This document shows positions 44,487 through 57,423 of a stretch of DNA of 64,000 bases, in pieces. A model generated the notes under the pieces. It was given only the letters and a program-made list of their open reading frames with translations, was not told the DNA's origin and did no database searches. The position numbers were made by a program, and so were the translations under genes. Source of the DNA: Haemaphysalis longicornis (lineage: Eukaryota > Arthropoda > Arachnida > Ixodida > Ixodidae); contig CM023457.1 in the NCBI GenBank assembly GCA_013339765.2, positions 43,016,144-43,080,143 of the forward strand. Reading direction: 5' to 3'. Position 1 is the first letter of the stretch, and every line of letters starts with the position of its first letter.

Positions 44487-46154
44487 TTAAAGGGACACTG
44501 AAGTGAATTTGTCAAGCTCCCGTTTTTGCTTGCACTGCGTAGACTGACTCAAATTAGCACACTTTTCATCGTTTATCCAGTTGACTAATCGGTAATTATT
44601 TTACAAAGCGCGAAAGAAGAAAAACTACCATGCGCGGTTTGCGGCGGCCGCACCAACTAAGCTGTGACGTTAGGAGGAGGGAGCACCGTGATTGGACGAT
44701 GCCCAAGGTTAGCAATCAAACAAGTTTCGGTTTCGGTTTCGGTTCTGTAAAACAACATGTCTGACATCCGATGGCATCGTTGGATGGGCATTCTCAATAT
44801 CACAGTAATCGTAGTACCGCGCTTCTGCCATGTTGTCGACTGTAAAATGCATAAGATAAGCCTCCCAGGACGGCTTGGAATCGTAGCATTCATTAGCTGA
44901 GCCCTACGCAGTGCATGAACGCCCTCCGCGTCCCCGCAGACGCTCAAACGCATGCGCTTTTCCCCCATATTTGGAGCTTGCCTCACTCATGCCTGTATCG
45001 TAAAAAGCGTGTTCGCACCAGTCCAAGGGTCTGTTGATTCTGGCCTGGGCCCACTGCCTGCATGCAGTCGGTGCATATGGCAACAGCACGCCAACGAGAA
45101 CTCGCTAGTTCTCGCGCCAGTGCCAGCCTGCGCGAGTTCTGTGGACTAGTTCGTGGAGCAATGAACGTTGCGGCCCAAAAAAAAGGGTGAACCCAGTATA
45201 GAAAACATCGGCGAAAAACGAAAAAGTGAACTTACAAAAAAAAAAGCATATACCCGCGGGGATTCGAACTTGTGACTGGCAAAACAATTGGGTTTTATAC
45301 CTAGCGCTTCAAATCACTAGGCTACGGACGGGCGATGTCGATTGAAGGAAAAATAAGCTATATAATGTATAACCAGTTTACACTTTTATTTAGTTTTAGT
45401 ATTTCAAGCAGCTTAGGTGACTATTTGTTGTATTGCGCTCGTGCAGTAAGCGTCCCCCGAGTTTCCACAATAGCTCAGGTCTAGCAATTGCATTTCGTAG
45501 ACGGAAAAGCGTTCGCAGATGCGTAGTCGTGCTGCTGCCCGCTGTGCTTGTTCGCCCAGCGCAAAAAAGTGCTTCCCGCACCCTAGTTTTACGCTGTACG
45601 ATAAAAATATCAGTTGATTTTATTTACTTAGTACCTATATTGACTTCGCTGACTCTTCTCCCCCTTCAAGAGGCCTTATATTTTCCTACTGGCGTACCAG
45701 TCAGCGAAGCGTCGCATGTGCGCTTGTGCAGCGCTTTTGTGAAGCGACCTTGACTTGGAGGTAGATACAGTGTACAAACTAACGAAGTAAAGAAAGGCAC
45801 ATTCTTCCATTCCCAAACGTGTTGTGGCTTAGTTTCAACTGATCGAGCGAATTGCGACGACCCGTCGGCGGCCGGCGGACTAAACGCTGGACCGACTGAC
45901 TCGGTCGCGAAAGGTCGGCGAGCCGTGCAGTAGCGCAGCCAATTGCCAGCTCCTCTCCTCGCGACGTCACACGAAAACGCCACAGAAAATGGGCGAGCGT
46001 AAAGAGAGGAGGACAGCATTTTCGAATTGATTTTTCTACTAAATAAATTCGCGTAAACGCGCTCAGAGTGGTCGAAACAGGGCCTAGGGACTGCGGACTA
46101 CAATTTGCGCTCGTAATCCCGCATTGTTTACAAATCACTTCAGTGTCCCTTTAA
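44487..46154. mobile_element. TTAA-flanked TTAAAGGGACACTGAAG MITE with tRNA-like module
   Basis: TTAA at both ends and inverted termini AGGGACACTGAAGTGA / TCACTTCAGTGTCCCT enclose 1.67 kb in the gene A intron. A tRNA-like sequence lies at 45243-45335. The right terminal 100 bp resemble the left end of 60819-61766 (GATTTGTAAA..., CCCTAGG, TGTTTCGACC), so both belong to one family. No transposase was seen. Confidence 0.75.
45243..45335 (-). repeat. tRNA-like module inside MITE
   Basis: On the - strand CCGTAGCCTAGTGATTTGAA (A-box region) is followed by CACAAGTTCGAATCCCCGCG (B box, GTTCGAATCC intact) and then a T11 run, a Pol III terminator-like end. The acceptor stem is imperfect. Confidence 0.6.
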
Positions 46155-46420
46155 GTAGGGTGCCTGATCCAGTTTTACCAAACTGATTAAATGAGCGTGC
46201 TTGCGTGTATGCGCATGCGCGCATTACACTTTCCCGTAATTTGGTCCGTATAAATCTCACTGCTTACCGACGTGTCTTCTCCAGTCTCAAAACACCACCA
46301 ACAGTGCTCGAAAAGCGGTTTAGTTATTCCGGAGCACTGATATTTTCCACCGACTGCAGCTTCTAGGCGAGATATCCTACTTAGTTGCTTCTATTTGTGA
46401 CACATTGCTTGGATGCTCAC

Positions 46421-46698
46421 CGTTCCCATAGGTCAAGTGCGCTCCAGGCCAGGTCCAGGTTAGTTGCACCAGGAGCATCCCATTGCTCCCCGGTTGTAGG
46501 TCAGCCACTCTGAGGTCCCGGATGTTTCCAGGTGGCAAATCCTCTGTGGACCTATCTCCGATGATCTCGAAGCTCCCTCCTTCCTCTACCCTCTGGAAAC
46601 TCTCCACGGGGTCCGCGTTTTAACACTGTCTCCGGTCAGTGTGTTGTCAGTGATGAAATCGTCCATGCTGAACTCTTTAGCACCACCAGGAATTGGTA
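46421..46698 (-). CDS. CLCA-family protein (gene A), penultimate exon, with frame lesion
   Basis: Downstream part reads VEEGGSFEIIGD, PPGNIRDLRV and LTWTWPGAHLTYGNG, aligned with gene B exon 1118-1393, and ends AACG|gtgagc exactly as there. The upstream part (PIPGGAKEFSMDDFITDN) lies in another frame. Between 46589 and 46622 both frames meet stops, and the exon measures 278 bp against 276 in gene B, not divisible by three as the phases demand. Either there is a real frameshift, making this copy or allele defective, or the assembly has an indel. The acceptor (cccctag at 46699-46705) has a poor pyrimidine tract. Confidence 0.7.
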
Positions 46699-46699
46699 C

Positions 46700-47286
46700 T
46701 AGGGGTCAAATTATAAAACAGAAAATCTTAAGGTATTTTGTGTAGAACCAAGCACCACTAACGCAAATGAATAAACATTCTTACAAACTTATTACAATTA
46801 CAAGCTTATTACCATTCTTACTTGAACTTAGCTGCCTAGCTGATAAGCTTACGTGAGCTCATTAGAAGAAAATATTTTTAATACTCCGAATTCATTTGAA
46901 TCACTTTCCGACCTCCTTACGACTGGATTTATGGCCAACTGAAAGGTTTGACTTCGGCGTTATTCGTGCGTACTCCCGATAAAAAAAACAGTGCAACATG
47001 GGGAGTGACGGAGAAGAGACGATGCGGCCATGTTCAAATCATACTGGCACTGTGTTTATTGCCTCATGTGCCGTACTGTCGCACGTTGCTTAATTGTTCC
47101 TACCAATTGGCGACCCTGAAATACGGCGTTTTATTTCAATTGTATATGTAGTAGACTCTACCAGAGGTGAACTTCGGCTGGACACGCATTGCGGAGAAGT
47201 GACAAATGGTGAACCATCATGGTTCACCAAAGACCTTGGTTGACCATGGTTCACCATGGTTCCAAAGACCTAACAGCGGCAGAACC
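46700..47286. other. Intron of CLCA gene A, no feature recognised
   Basis: AT-rich, with a small cluster of ACCATGGTTCACC repeats at 47208-47266 just before the SINE. No coding or structural feature was recognised. Confidence 0.35.
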
Positions 47287-47301
47287 AAAAGTATACGGTG
47301 A

Positions 47302-47546
47302 TTTGATTGATTGATTGATTGTAGGGTTTAACGCGCCGACGCAACGCAGGCGATGAGGCGCGCCGTAGTGGAGGGCTCCGGATTAATTTTGACCACCTGG
47401 GGATCTTTAACGTGCGCCGAAATCTCGTACACACGGATTTTTGCTTTTGCCTCCATCAGAAAAGCGGCCGCCGCGGCCGGGAATCGAACCCGCGACCTCG
47501 TGCTCAGCAGCGCAACGCCTTAGCCACTGAGCCACCGCGGCGGGTC
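47302..47546 (-). mobile_element. tRNA-derived SINE of tick type with perfect 15-bp target duplication
   Basis: On the - strand the head reads CCGCGGTGGCTCAGTGGCTA (A box) and GCGGGTTCGATTCCCGG (B box), the body contains CGTTAAAGATCCCCAGGTGG and GGAGCCCTCCACTACGG, and the tail is (CAAT)n. These are features of the tick tRNA-SINEs related to Ruka. A perfect direct repeat AAAAGTATACGGTGA flanks it (47287-47301 and 47547-47561), so the insertion is well preserved and fairly young. Confidence 0.9.
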
Positions 47547-47561
47547 AAAAGTATACGGTGA

Positions 47562-48450
47562 AAGAGATGAGTATATAAGCAGGCAAGAATATGCCGGATG
47601 CCAACAATGGCATTGTGTGGCGCAGACCCGACGCGACTGGATGTGCACGGGGGGAGCATTCGTCGGGCAGCGGTCATGAATGCGCTATGATTATGATGAT
47701 GATGATGACAATGGTTACGGTGGTGGTGCTTCGTAGAAGTCGAAGATTAGCCACAGATCGGTCAGTGCATTTTCGGGGAGCTGAAACACGGAAGTTTTTG
47801 TTTGTCTTAAGTCAGCTACACATGTGAGCTCAAAAAGGGCAAAAAACTTTCACTTCGTTGTATGCAGCTCTTGAAGCTTTCTCGGGCAGTAAACGTGCAG
47901 AAATGAACGTTCGAGGCAAAGTTCAGGTCAAGAGAAGCAAGGGCGGAAGCCTGACACACAGAGCGCTACATACAAATTGAGTCTCTGGTGTTGCCCTGAA
48001 AGTTCGTATGGCACTGTGGTCATCCAAGAAAACGCGTCAAAATAAAAGAAATAAGAACCATCAAACTATTCTCATGTTTAGCGAAGTAAGTCAGATCTCA
48101 TAAAAAGTGTGTGTGCCATAACGAAAAAAGCTGTAGAGACATCTACGTTTGAACCCTAAGATGTAAGGCGCGATAGCGACACTTCGACTCCAACGGAGCA
48201 TCTTCGTGCGAGTCCCTTCATTTCCGATTTATAATTGAGCAGCACTAAAGGTCATTGGAAGGCGAAAGACTAGCAACTAGGGTTTTTAACCGCTGTGGCC
48301 CAGAAGACGCAAAGGATTTCTGTCCTTCTGTGGCTTAAAATGTGAGCGTAAAAGATTGCGGATGCGAGGTGTTTCGAAGTTTTAGGGAGGAGGCCTCCTT
48401 GTCAGTGTTTATTCTGTGATGTCTAGGCCGGGCTGAAGAATTTTGCTTTG
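47562..48450. other. Intron of CLCA gene A, no feature recognised
   Basis: Contains a short (ATG)n run near 47690-47708 and no coding motif. AT content is normal for the window. Confidence 0.35.
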
Positions 48451-48455
48451 AGGAG

Positions 48456-50535
<2,080 letters not shown>

Positions 50536-50775
50536 CCGAGGTGGCTCAGTGGGTAAGGCGTTGAGCTACTGATCCCAAGGACGCGGGTTCTATTCCCGGT
50601 CGTGGCGGCCGTTTTTCTGATGGAAGCAGAAAATAAAAACGCCAGTGTGGCGACGTTTCGGCGCATGTTAAAGATCCTAAAATGGTCTAAATTCTTCCAG
50701 AGACATCCGCTACGACGTGTCTCGTAGCCAACGTGTATCTTCGGGGCACGAATTACCGAAAATTTGTATTTTGAA
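50536..50775 (+). mobile_element. Second tRNA-derived SINE (Ruka-like), older
   Basis: The head CCGAGGTGGCTCAGTGGGTA and B-box region GCGGGTTCTATTCCCGG match the SINE at 47.3-47.5 kb but with more changes; the body retains GCGCATGTTAAAGATCC and a degenerate CGCTACGACGTGTCTCGTAG. No clear target duplication was seen and the end is approximate. It lies on the + strand, antisense to gene A. Confidence 0.75.
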
Positions 50776-51366
50776 TCTTCTGGTGTAAACACGCTTTGGT
50801 GTGATGGCGCAAGTTGCGGACACGGCTGGCGACCGTGTCTGCCTGGCATGCTTCCACGGACTGGGCATAGAACAAACTTCACTGCGTAGGCGCGGCACCT
50901 GCTGAAATCAGGTGGCCGTTCCTTCGTATCCGACACTGTATCACAGTCCTCCTTTACAATCTTCTGTTACCGTTGCGCCACATTACACATTACGCGGAGC
51001 CCTCGAATTTTCTGCCTCAGTCGTAGCCTCCGGGTGGCAGCGGTGACACATTTCCGTGGACGCCTGATGTGCACGGCTGATAGCGGATGGCTAGGAGCCA
51101 CGGCGAAATCGAAAAATGAGCCAATAACACTATCGCGTTAAAAGGCTGCGAATAAAAAGACACTAACAGAAGAACATCCTCGCCATTCGGCTTCGCTCTT
51201 CTTATTTCCTAATCCTCCATGAAATTTCCCAAGCGATTCCTACTCAAACCATCTCAATTACCCACTCTTAATACAGGCGAAATGTCAAAGGTTCGCAAAT
51301 TTAGAGATACGTTAAATTACCTTTTGGGGCAGTACGAGCAAATATTCCTCCTCGGTTGCGACTCAC

Positions 51367-51537
51367 CTTCTGACGCAGTAGCCATGCCTGAGCTGAAGCT
51401 TCTAGAGCCTCCGGAGGGAACAGCAATTCCAGTCTCGTTCTGATCGGATACGTGCGCTTTAATGGAGTACCTGCCCGGGCCTTTATAATCAACAAAATAA
51501 TTACTGTAGGTTCCGTCGTCAGCAAAATTGTCAGGAT
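51367..51537 (-). CDS. CLCA-family protein (gene A), internal exon
   Basis: This exon joins in phase 1 to the end of exon 59924-60200 so that LFDDGQ is followed by D-P-D-N-F. It reads NFADDGTYSNYFVDYKG, GRYSIKAHVSD, the conserved CLCA segment 'N-D-G-I-Y-S-R-Y-F ... G-R-Y-S-L-K-V-H'. Length is 171 bp, ending TCAGAAG|gtgagt with phase 1. Acceptor cctgccactccag is strong. It encodes part of the beta-sandwich region after the VWA domain. Flanking introns are 8.4 kb and 4.7 kb, filled by mobile elements. Confidence 0.85.
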
Positions 51538-52720
51538 CTGGAGTGGCAGGAGAAGCAGGTGTCAAAAATAGTTTACATCTTTAAGGTGTGCTGCACTTTT
51601 TTCGAGAAAGTGAACCTGCGCACGAGTAGGGACAGTCCAAGAAAATGTATTAGCTGTGGCAAATTCAAAATGCCGTAAGTTCATCACACGCCCATTTCTG
51701 AATCCATGATCACCTCATTTGTTAATCTGCATCGCACACGAATACATGCTCGACACACAAATTGCTTCGACCAAGCGAATTTCAGAGTTACGTTCCAAGA
51801 CACAGTAATGCGGCATATGTAATAACCCGAACGGGGCCCCTAAGCAAAAGATGAATGACGCAGAAGACGATAACGATGATGATCAATTGAGAATGACTTT
51901 TCTAGAAGAACTACGCAACTGCTACACAAATGAACAGCCAATTTGTACGTTGAGTCTAACTGCATGATTGAGAGATGTTGTAACATGTGTGCGGAATAAG
52001 CAAACAAATGTCTGATAAGCTTACTGGCTGTAAAAGCAACCCGTTGGCGACAGTTGTACCGAAACTTGGTGCTTTTCTCGTTATTCATAGTGTTACAGTC
52101 GAACCCCGCTGATACGTCTCCCGGACTTGCGATGACCCGCTTCCTACGACGGATAACCGCGGTCCCGGTAAACTCCCCATACAAACAATGCATTAACTAC
52201 CCCAATGATACGACGCTCGGGCACACGTGGTCCGCTTGATACGACGGACCCTGGCGCGGATAAACCTGCGTTTTTCCCATATTTTACACCGCTTTGCCGC
52301 CTCGTCCCGATTTTCTTATTCTTAACCCCGTTTGATGCTGCTTGATGTGAAAAGGTCCGCCGGCGGGCCAGACCACTTGCTGAACATATGCAAGCAAACA
52401 GGTGAGTGCTTGTGAGCGGGAGTTGACCTGAGGCGGCCCCACGTTGCAGCAGTACGCCAACGCGCCAACCGCGAGAAGCCGAAGTTCAGGTGGCAGGCAG
52501 GCCGTGAATTTGAAGCTCTCGTCCAGCCGCCTACAAACGCCAGAACACATAAGACGCAACACGACGGCGATGACCAAACAGCCGCTGTCCCCGCCTGCTC
52601 AATCCAAGTTTCTTTTTTTCACGACGCTCTTCTATCTTCTTCTCTCCGCTTATCAGTGTCTCTCAAATCCGCCTTGTCACTCTGTTCCTTTCTTTTCTAG
52701 AGTGCGTCAATGTACGTGCG

Positions 52721-52966
52721 TAAAAGGGTGGAGACACGTTTACGTTGGCACCACCATTTTGGGGGACTCATTGGCCGCCGCAGCAAGGAACTGTAGCCCG
52801 ACCGTGCTATAATTTATGCCGCAACACGATTTACTCGCGAAGTTTGAATCATCTTACCTATTTCGTATTGCAGGGTCTTGGGGGAAACGAAAAGAGCTCC
52901 GTGTTGAGCACTTTGACACAATAGCTGAAAGCACGGGAGCATTCAAAGGGTGCCTCTACCATTTGG
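52721..52966. mobile_element. MITE nested in the pogo-like element (same family as 21129)
   Basis: The left end TAAAAGGGTGGAGACACGTT and body (TGGCACCACCATTTT, then GCAACACGATTTACTCGCGA, AGTTTGAATCATC) match the nested MITE at 21129-21367. The right end is more decayed (GGTGCCTCTACCATTTGG). Edges are approximate. Confidence 0.55.
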
Positions 52967-53034
52967 CAATGCCGTTTTTTTTTTCATCTTCGCATTCTAC
53001 TATCGCTTGTTTCGCTTGGCCTTGACTGTTTCAC

Positions 53035-53072
53035 TATAGTGAACTAGAATACAAGTATTCTAGTTCACTATA
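53035..53072. repeat. Perfect 18-bp-arm palindrome
   Basis: TATAGTGAACTAGAATAC and GTATTCTAGTTCACTATA are exact reverse complements separated by only AA. A degenerate relative is at 28172-28222. It could extrude as a cruciform. Confidence 0.95.
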
Positions 53073-53559
53073 AGTTTCACACTTGGTTTTTCCCCTCTCA
53101 ATTTTCTCGATCACGTCGGTCTTATCCCTTGCGCGCAAGGCATGGGGCTGGGGGGATAAACAGAGTCAGACGTTCGTATAGCCGCTCGGCTGGGGGGCTA
53201 ACCGTACGCCATGATGGGGAAGGGGGCACAACATAGGCGTCGCTTTTTTTTTAACATGGCATTTCAGCAAAAGGTTCACAAATCACTCGAGAACGCCTTT
53301 AATATAGTAGCTTAAATACGTTCTTGGTCGCATGAGACTCTACTAGGCCGGCATTTTCCCGCACCCCGGCCGTCGACACCCGGGTCATACGACGCTTTCT
53401 CGCGGTCCCTTGGAAGTCGTATTATCGGGGTTCCACTGTATAATAAAGACCATCGTCTCTCTTGAGCTACCTAAACGGGAAAATTTCCACCGCCCGCCCG
53501 TTCTTCCGTCCACCTGTCTGTCGGCTTATCTGGCTGCTTGTCTGTCACCTGATTCTGCC

Positions 53560-54311
53560 AACCGACCGAAAGTTTAAAGAATGGCCGAATAAGAAGCATA
53601 TACTGGCAATGCTCTCCGAAAACTTGGGAAGGCCAGCAAGCGCCGAAAAACTGCTCGGCTCTTTTATGCTATTCTGGAAGTATAAAATCGCGCTCACTGA
53701 CCAAGTCAAAAGGAAGAAGTTTGACGCTTCGGAGCCCATACGGGTTCCTGGTTCACAATGAAGCGGTCAAGAGGCCGTCGTCAATTTATATGCAAGATAT
53801 CGCGCAATAACTTCGAGTAGATTGCAGGCATGTTGCCATCTGTCCGGTTGACAGTATATTGTGTGTTTTGAATACTCAGTGACTCGAGGAAAAGACGGGA
53901 GGCCAAATTCCTTTCTTTGCTATGATAGCAGCGTCGTCCCAACTGATGCGATGATTATGCTGGCAGGCTTGCGCTGCTAGCGCATTCGTTGTTCGATTTT
54001 CGTTTGCTACGTCATGTTGATGCTCCTTCATTCTTCCTGAAAATTTGCTCGTTTCGCCGATATAAACGCAGTTGCAGTCAGCGCAAGGAATTTTGTATGC
54101 GACTCCCGGGAAATTGTCACTTTCCAGCGCGTTCTTAACGTTCATGAGCTTGCTGCGCAGTTTTCGTGCCCGGACGTGCGCTACCAGTAAATCGTACTTT
54201 GAAAATACGCGGCAAAAGGCTTCACTACCTCCTTGAACGTAAGGAATGGCGGCGCGAATGGCGGCCGTCTTGCTGGCGATTCCGTTAGGTAGTAGAATCT
54301 GCTTTTGCACG
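53560..54311 (-). pseudogene. Penelope-like retroelement, 5'-truncated copy 1 (GIY-YIG end)
   Basis: The - strand frame reads RARKLRSKLMNVKNALES, then YKIPCADCNCVYIGETSKFS and GRMKEHQHDV, the GIY-YIG endonuclease of Penelope-like elements with the V-Y-I-G-E-T and R-x-x-E-H blocks present. NHRISWDDAAIIAKKG follows near the end, then a frame change before the C-terminus near 53800. The 3' non-coding part to about 53560 matches copy 2. The RT domain is absent. Confidence 0.85.
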
Positions 54312-54532
54312 TGCCTGCAAGCAAGCTGCGCAGCAAGCTGATGAACGTTAAGTACGAGCTGGAAATTGACAAGTTCCAGGGAGTCCTATACAAAATTCCT
54401 TGCGCTGACTGCAACTGCGTTTATTTAAGCGAAACGAGCAAATTATCACGAAGAAGGAAGGAGCATCAACGTGACGTAGCAAAAGAAAATCGAACAATGA
54501 ATGCGCTAGCAGAGCATGCCTGCCACCATAGG
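54312..54532 (+). pseudogene. Penelope-like retroelement copy 2, first part
   Basis: In the opposite direction and starting directly at the truncated end of copy 1, the + strand reads SKLRSKLMNVKYELEIDKF, YKIPCADCNCVYLSETSKLS and RRRKEHQRDV. The GIY-YIG block reads V-Y-L-S-E-T, so the conserved Gly is Ser. It runs to ALAEHACHH where a TIR element interrupts; the remainder is at 56330. Confidence 0.8.
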
Positions 54533-56329
54533 CTCAGGACAGCGAAGTTTGCCGCGCGAGCGCAGCGCCAGCCGCGACATACACCCGCAACTCTGGGTCG
54601 GTCCCGCCGCGCCGACCGCCTTCAGCGCCAGTGATCGCAACTTTGCAAAAAAAAAAAAAACGTGTGTTATAACGTTACTTGCGCGTATATGTACTACATA
54701 GTGCAACAAAGTCATGTAAAATGTTATATAGTTGGGGGAAGCCTCCAAATAAAACGGGGCGCTGATAAAATGCTGTCGCCTCGCCGACGAACCGTAAGCT
54801 AACACAACTGGGAAGCATGTGTTCAAGGCTTTGCATTCTCCCGCGGATAATTCTCTGTTTTTTTTCGCAGATACTAAGCATGGTTACCGAATCTTGAAAG
54901 GGTTACATTAAGCGATCGGATTACATGCTACCGTGTTGTACGATCAGCTTGTTAGTAGGCTGGTTATCAGGCAGTCAATAAGTGCGCTTTAAATTTGGTA
55001 ACAAAGAGGGCTCCCAAGCACAGTTATAACATTGTAGTTTTATCACCCAGCGGTTCTACTCTGCTTAATCTAATTTTCCACATGCTTATACCGCCGTATC
55101 AAATACATATAACTACATATATGGGGCGCGGACACTTATAGGCGTTAAAGTTCCCAAATGTTTCGCGGGCATTTGGATAGCATAAAATCACCGCCTCTTC
55201 TTTAAAAGAAACAATGAAATAGTTGTCTAAGCCACTGAAAAGCAAAGAAAAATAGAGCTAAGACGTGCCGCAATAAAAGTTGGAACAATATGTACACAGG
55301 AAAGAAATGTTCGTGATCCGAGAGGAGGAGCGCGAGGAGGACAACTTTATTCTTCCCATTCGTTGATTGCGTCACTCTGGATCATGAGGGGTGTACTCAG
55401 GGAACAAAATGTTTCTCCCGTGACCTTTGTTGCAAAGGTGTTGACGGTAATAAAAGCGCTACTATCCCTTCCTAACGTAGGTCTCCTGCCGAACGCGTTG
55501 GCATGGAGAGAAAAAAAAATACCCGAATAGTGAATATTCCGTAATTTATTCCGATACGCCTAATAAATGTTCTGCTTACACCTCCCCCCATCCCACCCTT
55601 GCCCAAAGAAATTTCTTGCGATAGCCTTCTCGTGAAGAGTTTTTTTTCGTGGCGTGTTTATATGTATGCAACTAGCGTGCTGGGCTACAACTGGAAGCCG
55701 AAAGGCGAAGCGGGCACTTATTAACGTCCGCCCTTTCGCTATACACACGCAAACGTGAATTTCATACTGTTACATGTATGGAGCATCACATTCGGATCAA
55801 AGACCTATATGTAACTCCCATGTGGTCAGTTAGTAGTTCTGCAGTCGCATGCAAACTAGTGCACTCACATGGATGGAATACCCCGCGCGGAAACATCGCG
55901 CAACGTCTGATATATTTGTAGACAAAGCCTCCTCTTTTGTGGATTGAACAATACAAATTACGTTTTCTTTTCAAGCGAAACATGCTGATCTTGAGAAAGG
56001 TTTGCCCGCAGGCAGGCTGTACAAGCATTTCGCTTCTGGGCATCACTCGTATGCGGCCTGTATATGCCTTTCTATACGCGAGTTCAACCGAATAAATCCT
56101 TCTTCATTCACATGCACTGTGTGGCAGGATTACTTTACAATCTCTTACTTCGTTTTAGCCCCAAATGGGCGACTAATATGCTTCATCCTCGCTGCAAAAA
56201 GAGGAGCGCCCCCGAGCCAGCAGCGTACCGGCTTGCGGGGACCGACCCAGTGTTGCGGATATCTGCCGAAGGGGGCGCTGGGTGTCTCGGGCTCCGTGTC
56301 GCCCTCTGGGCGCTGTCCAGCGTCTATAA
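54533..56329. mobile_element. TIR element inserted in Penelope copy 2
   Basis: Left end GGCTCAGGACAGCG and right end CGCTGTCCAGCGTC are inverted, and further inward ACTCTGGGTCGGTCCC (left) matches GGGACCGACCCAGTG (right), giving TIRs of about 100 bp. The Penelope reading resumes exactly outside, with ATA on both sides as the likely target duplication. The 1.8-kb interior has no recognised transposase; 55340-55365 (GGACAACTTTATT) resembles a LINE 3' end. Edges may be off by a few bases. Confidence 0.65.
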
Positions 56330-56640
56330 TCACCGCATCAGTTGGGACGATGCTGCTATCATAGCAAAAGAAGGAAATTTGGCATCCCGTCTTTTCCTCG
56401 AGTCACTGATCATTCAAACCAAACCACGTACTGCCAACCGGACAGATGGCAACATGCCTGCAATCTACTCGAAGTCATTGCGCCATATCTTGCATATAAA
56501 TTGACGACGGCCTCTTGACCGCTTCATTGTGAACAAGGAACTCGTATGGGCTCCGAAGCGTCAAGCGTCTTCCTTTTGACTTGGTCAGTGACCGCGATTT
56601 TACACTTCCAAATATCACCCCTGATCAGACGAAGTTTCGT
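56330..56640 (+). pseudogene. Penelope-like retroelement copy 2, second part
   Basis: The + strand resumes with HRISWDDAAIIAKEGNLA, SRLFLESLIIQTKPRTANRT and ends SLRHILHIN stop at 56504, giving the C-terminus that copy 1 lost to a frame change. The following 130 bp (CGTATGGGCTCCGAAGCGTC, TTTTGACTTGGTCAGTGA) match the 3' region of copy 1 in inverse orientation. Confidence 0.8.
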
Positions 56641-56689
56641 CGAACGCTTGACTATTTTATTCTGTCCTGTGTACGGGGTGTGCAGCCGG

Positions 56690-56810
56690 AATTTTTTCCG
56701 GTTCGGTTCCCGGTCACGCTCAAGCTTTTTGGGTTCGGCTCCGGGTTCGGTTCTCAAGCACCATTCAGTTCGGTTAGAACCGGTTAGAACCAGTTCAAAC
56801 GAGTTCGAAA
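56690..56810. repeat. GGTTCGG-rich degenerate repeat
   Basis: Repeated GGTTCGG and GGTTAGAACC words dominate this stretch. A similar style of sequence (CGGTTCGGG, GGTTCGGTTCC) occurs at 59370-59510, suggesting a dispersed low-complexity family. Confidence 0.6.
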
Positions 56811-57029
56811 AAAAAGCAGGAGTGTTTATAAGTTTTACACTCTAGTACTGCGTATGTTTTTGTTCTTTTCTCTGTCAGGTCGGTATAAAAACAAATTTAT
56901 AATGTAGGTTTTTTCAAAAGTCACTTGGGAACTGACTTACAATCCAGTGCAAAATGTTTTCCATTGAAAGCCAATGATTACTACGCTAACTAATGTGAAA
57001 TAAAAGGTTCGCAGGACACAAGCTGCTAC

Positions 57030-57131
57030 ATGTGTGTGTGTGCGTGTCGTGCTGTGTGTGTGTGTGTGTGGTGTGTGTGTGTGTGTGTGTGCGTGCTGTG
57101 TGTCGTGTGTGTGTCTGTGTGTGTGTGTGTC
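57030..57131. repeat. (TG)n microsatellite
   Basis: TG dinucleotides with occasional CG and CTG interruptions over about 100 bp. Confidence 0.95.
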
Positions 57132-57423
57132 TTTAGTTCATTAAATACATTAAGGTTAACTTTTTCTTGACCCCCATAAATCCACAGTTTCGTACACCGC
57201 AGTTGCTTTTTTTGTGGAAAACCAGCGCAGTAGCTCTACGTAGCCGTTGCGGTGCCGTCTTGAGCTCTACTCCCATTGCCGTCAGTGACGAGCCGCACCC
57301 CGTCTCCAAATAATGCATCCTTGGGCCGCCTCTTTCGTGGGCAGGCAACTTTTCTGGGACAGCACAGAGCCTGCCCCCCCCCCCCCCCTTCCCCCGCCAT
57401 CTTTTATGGTCCCATCAAATGTC

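Larger units (their letters stand above)
52096..53438. mobile_element. pogo/Tigger-like DNA transposon, non-autonomous
   Basis: TA at 52094-52095 and 53439-53440 flanks inverted ends CAGTCGAACCCCGCTGATAC / GTATTATCGGGGTTCCACTG, the terminal pattern of pogo/Tigger elements; further inward the ends share CGACG, CGCGGTCCC words. It is 1.34 kb with no transposase domain recognised. A smaller MITE (52721-52966) and a perfect palindrome (53035-53072) lie inside it. Confidence 0.75.
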
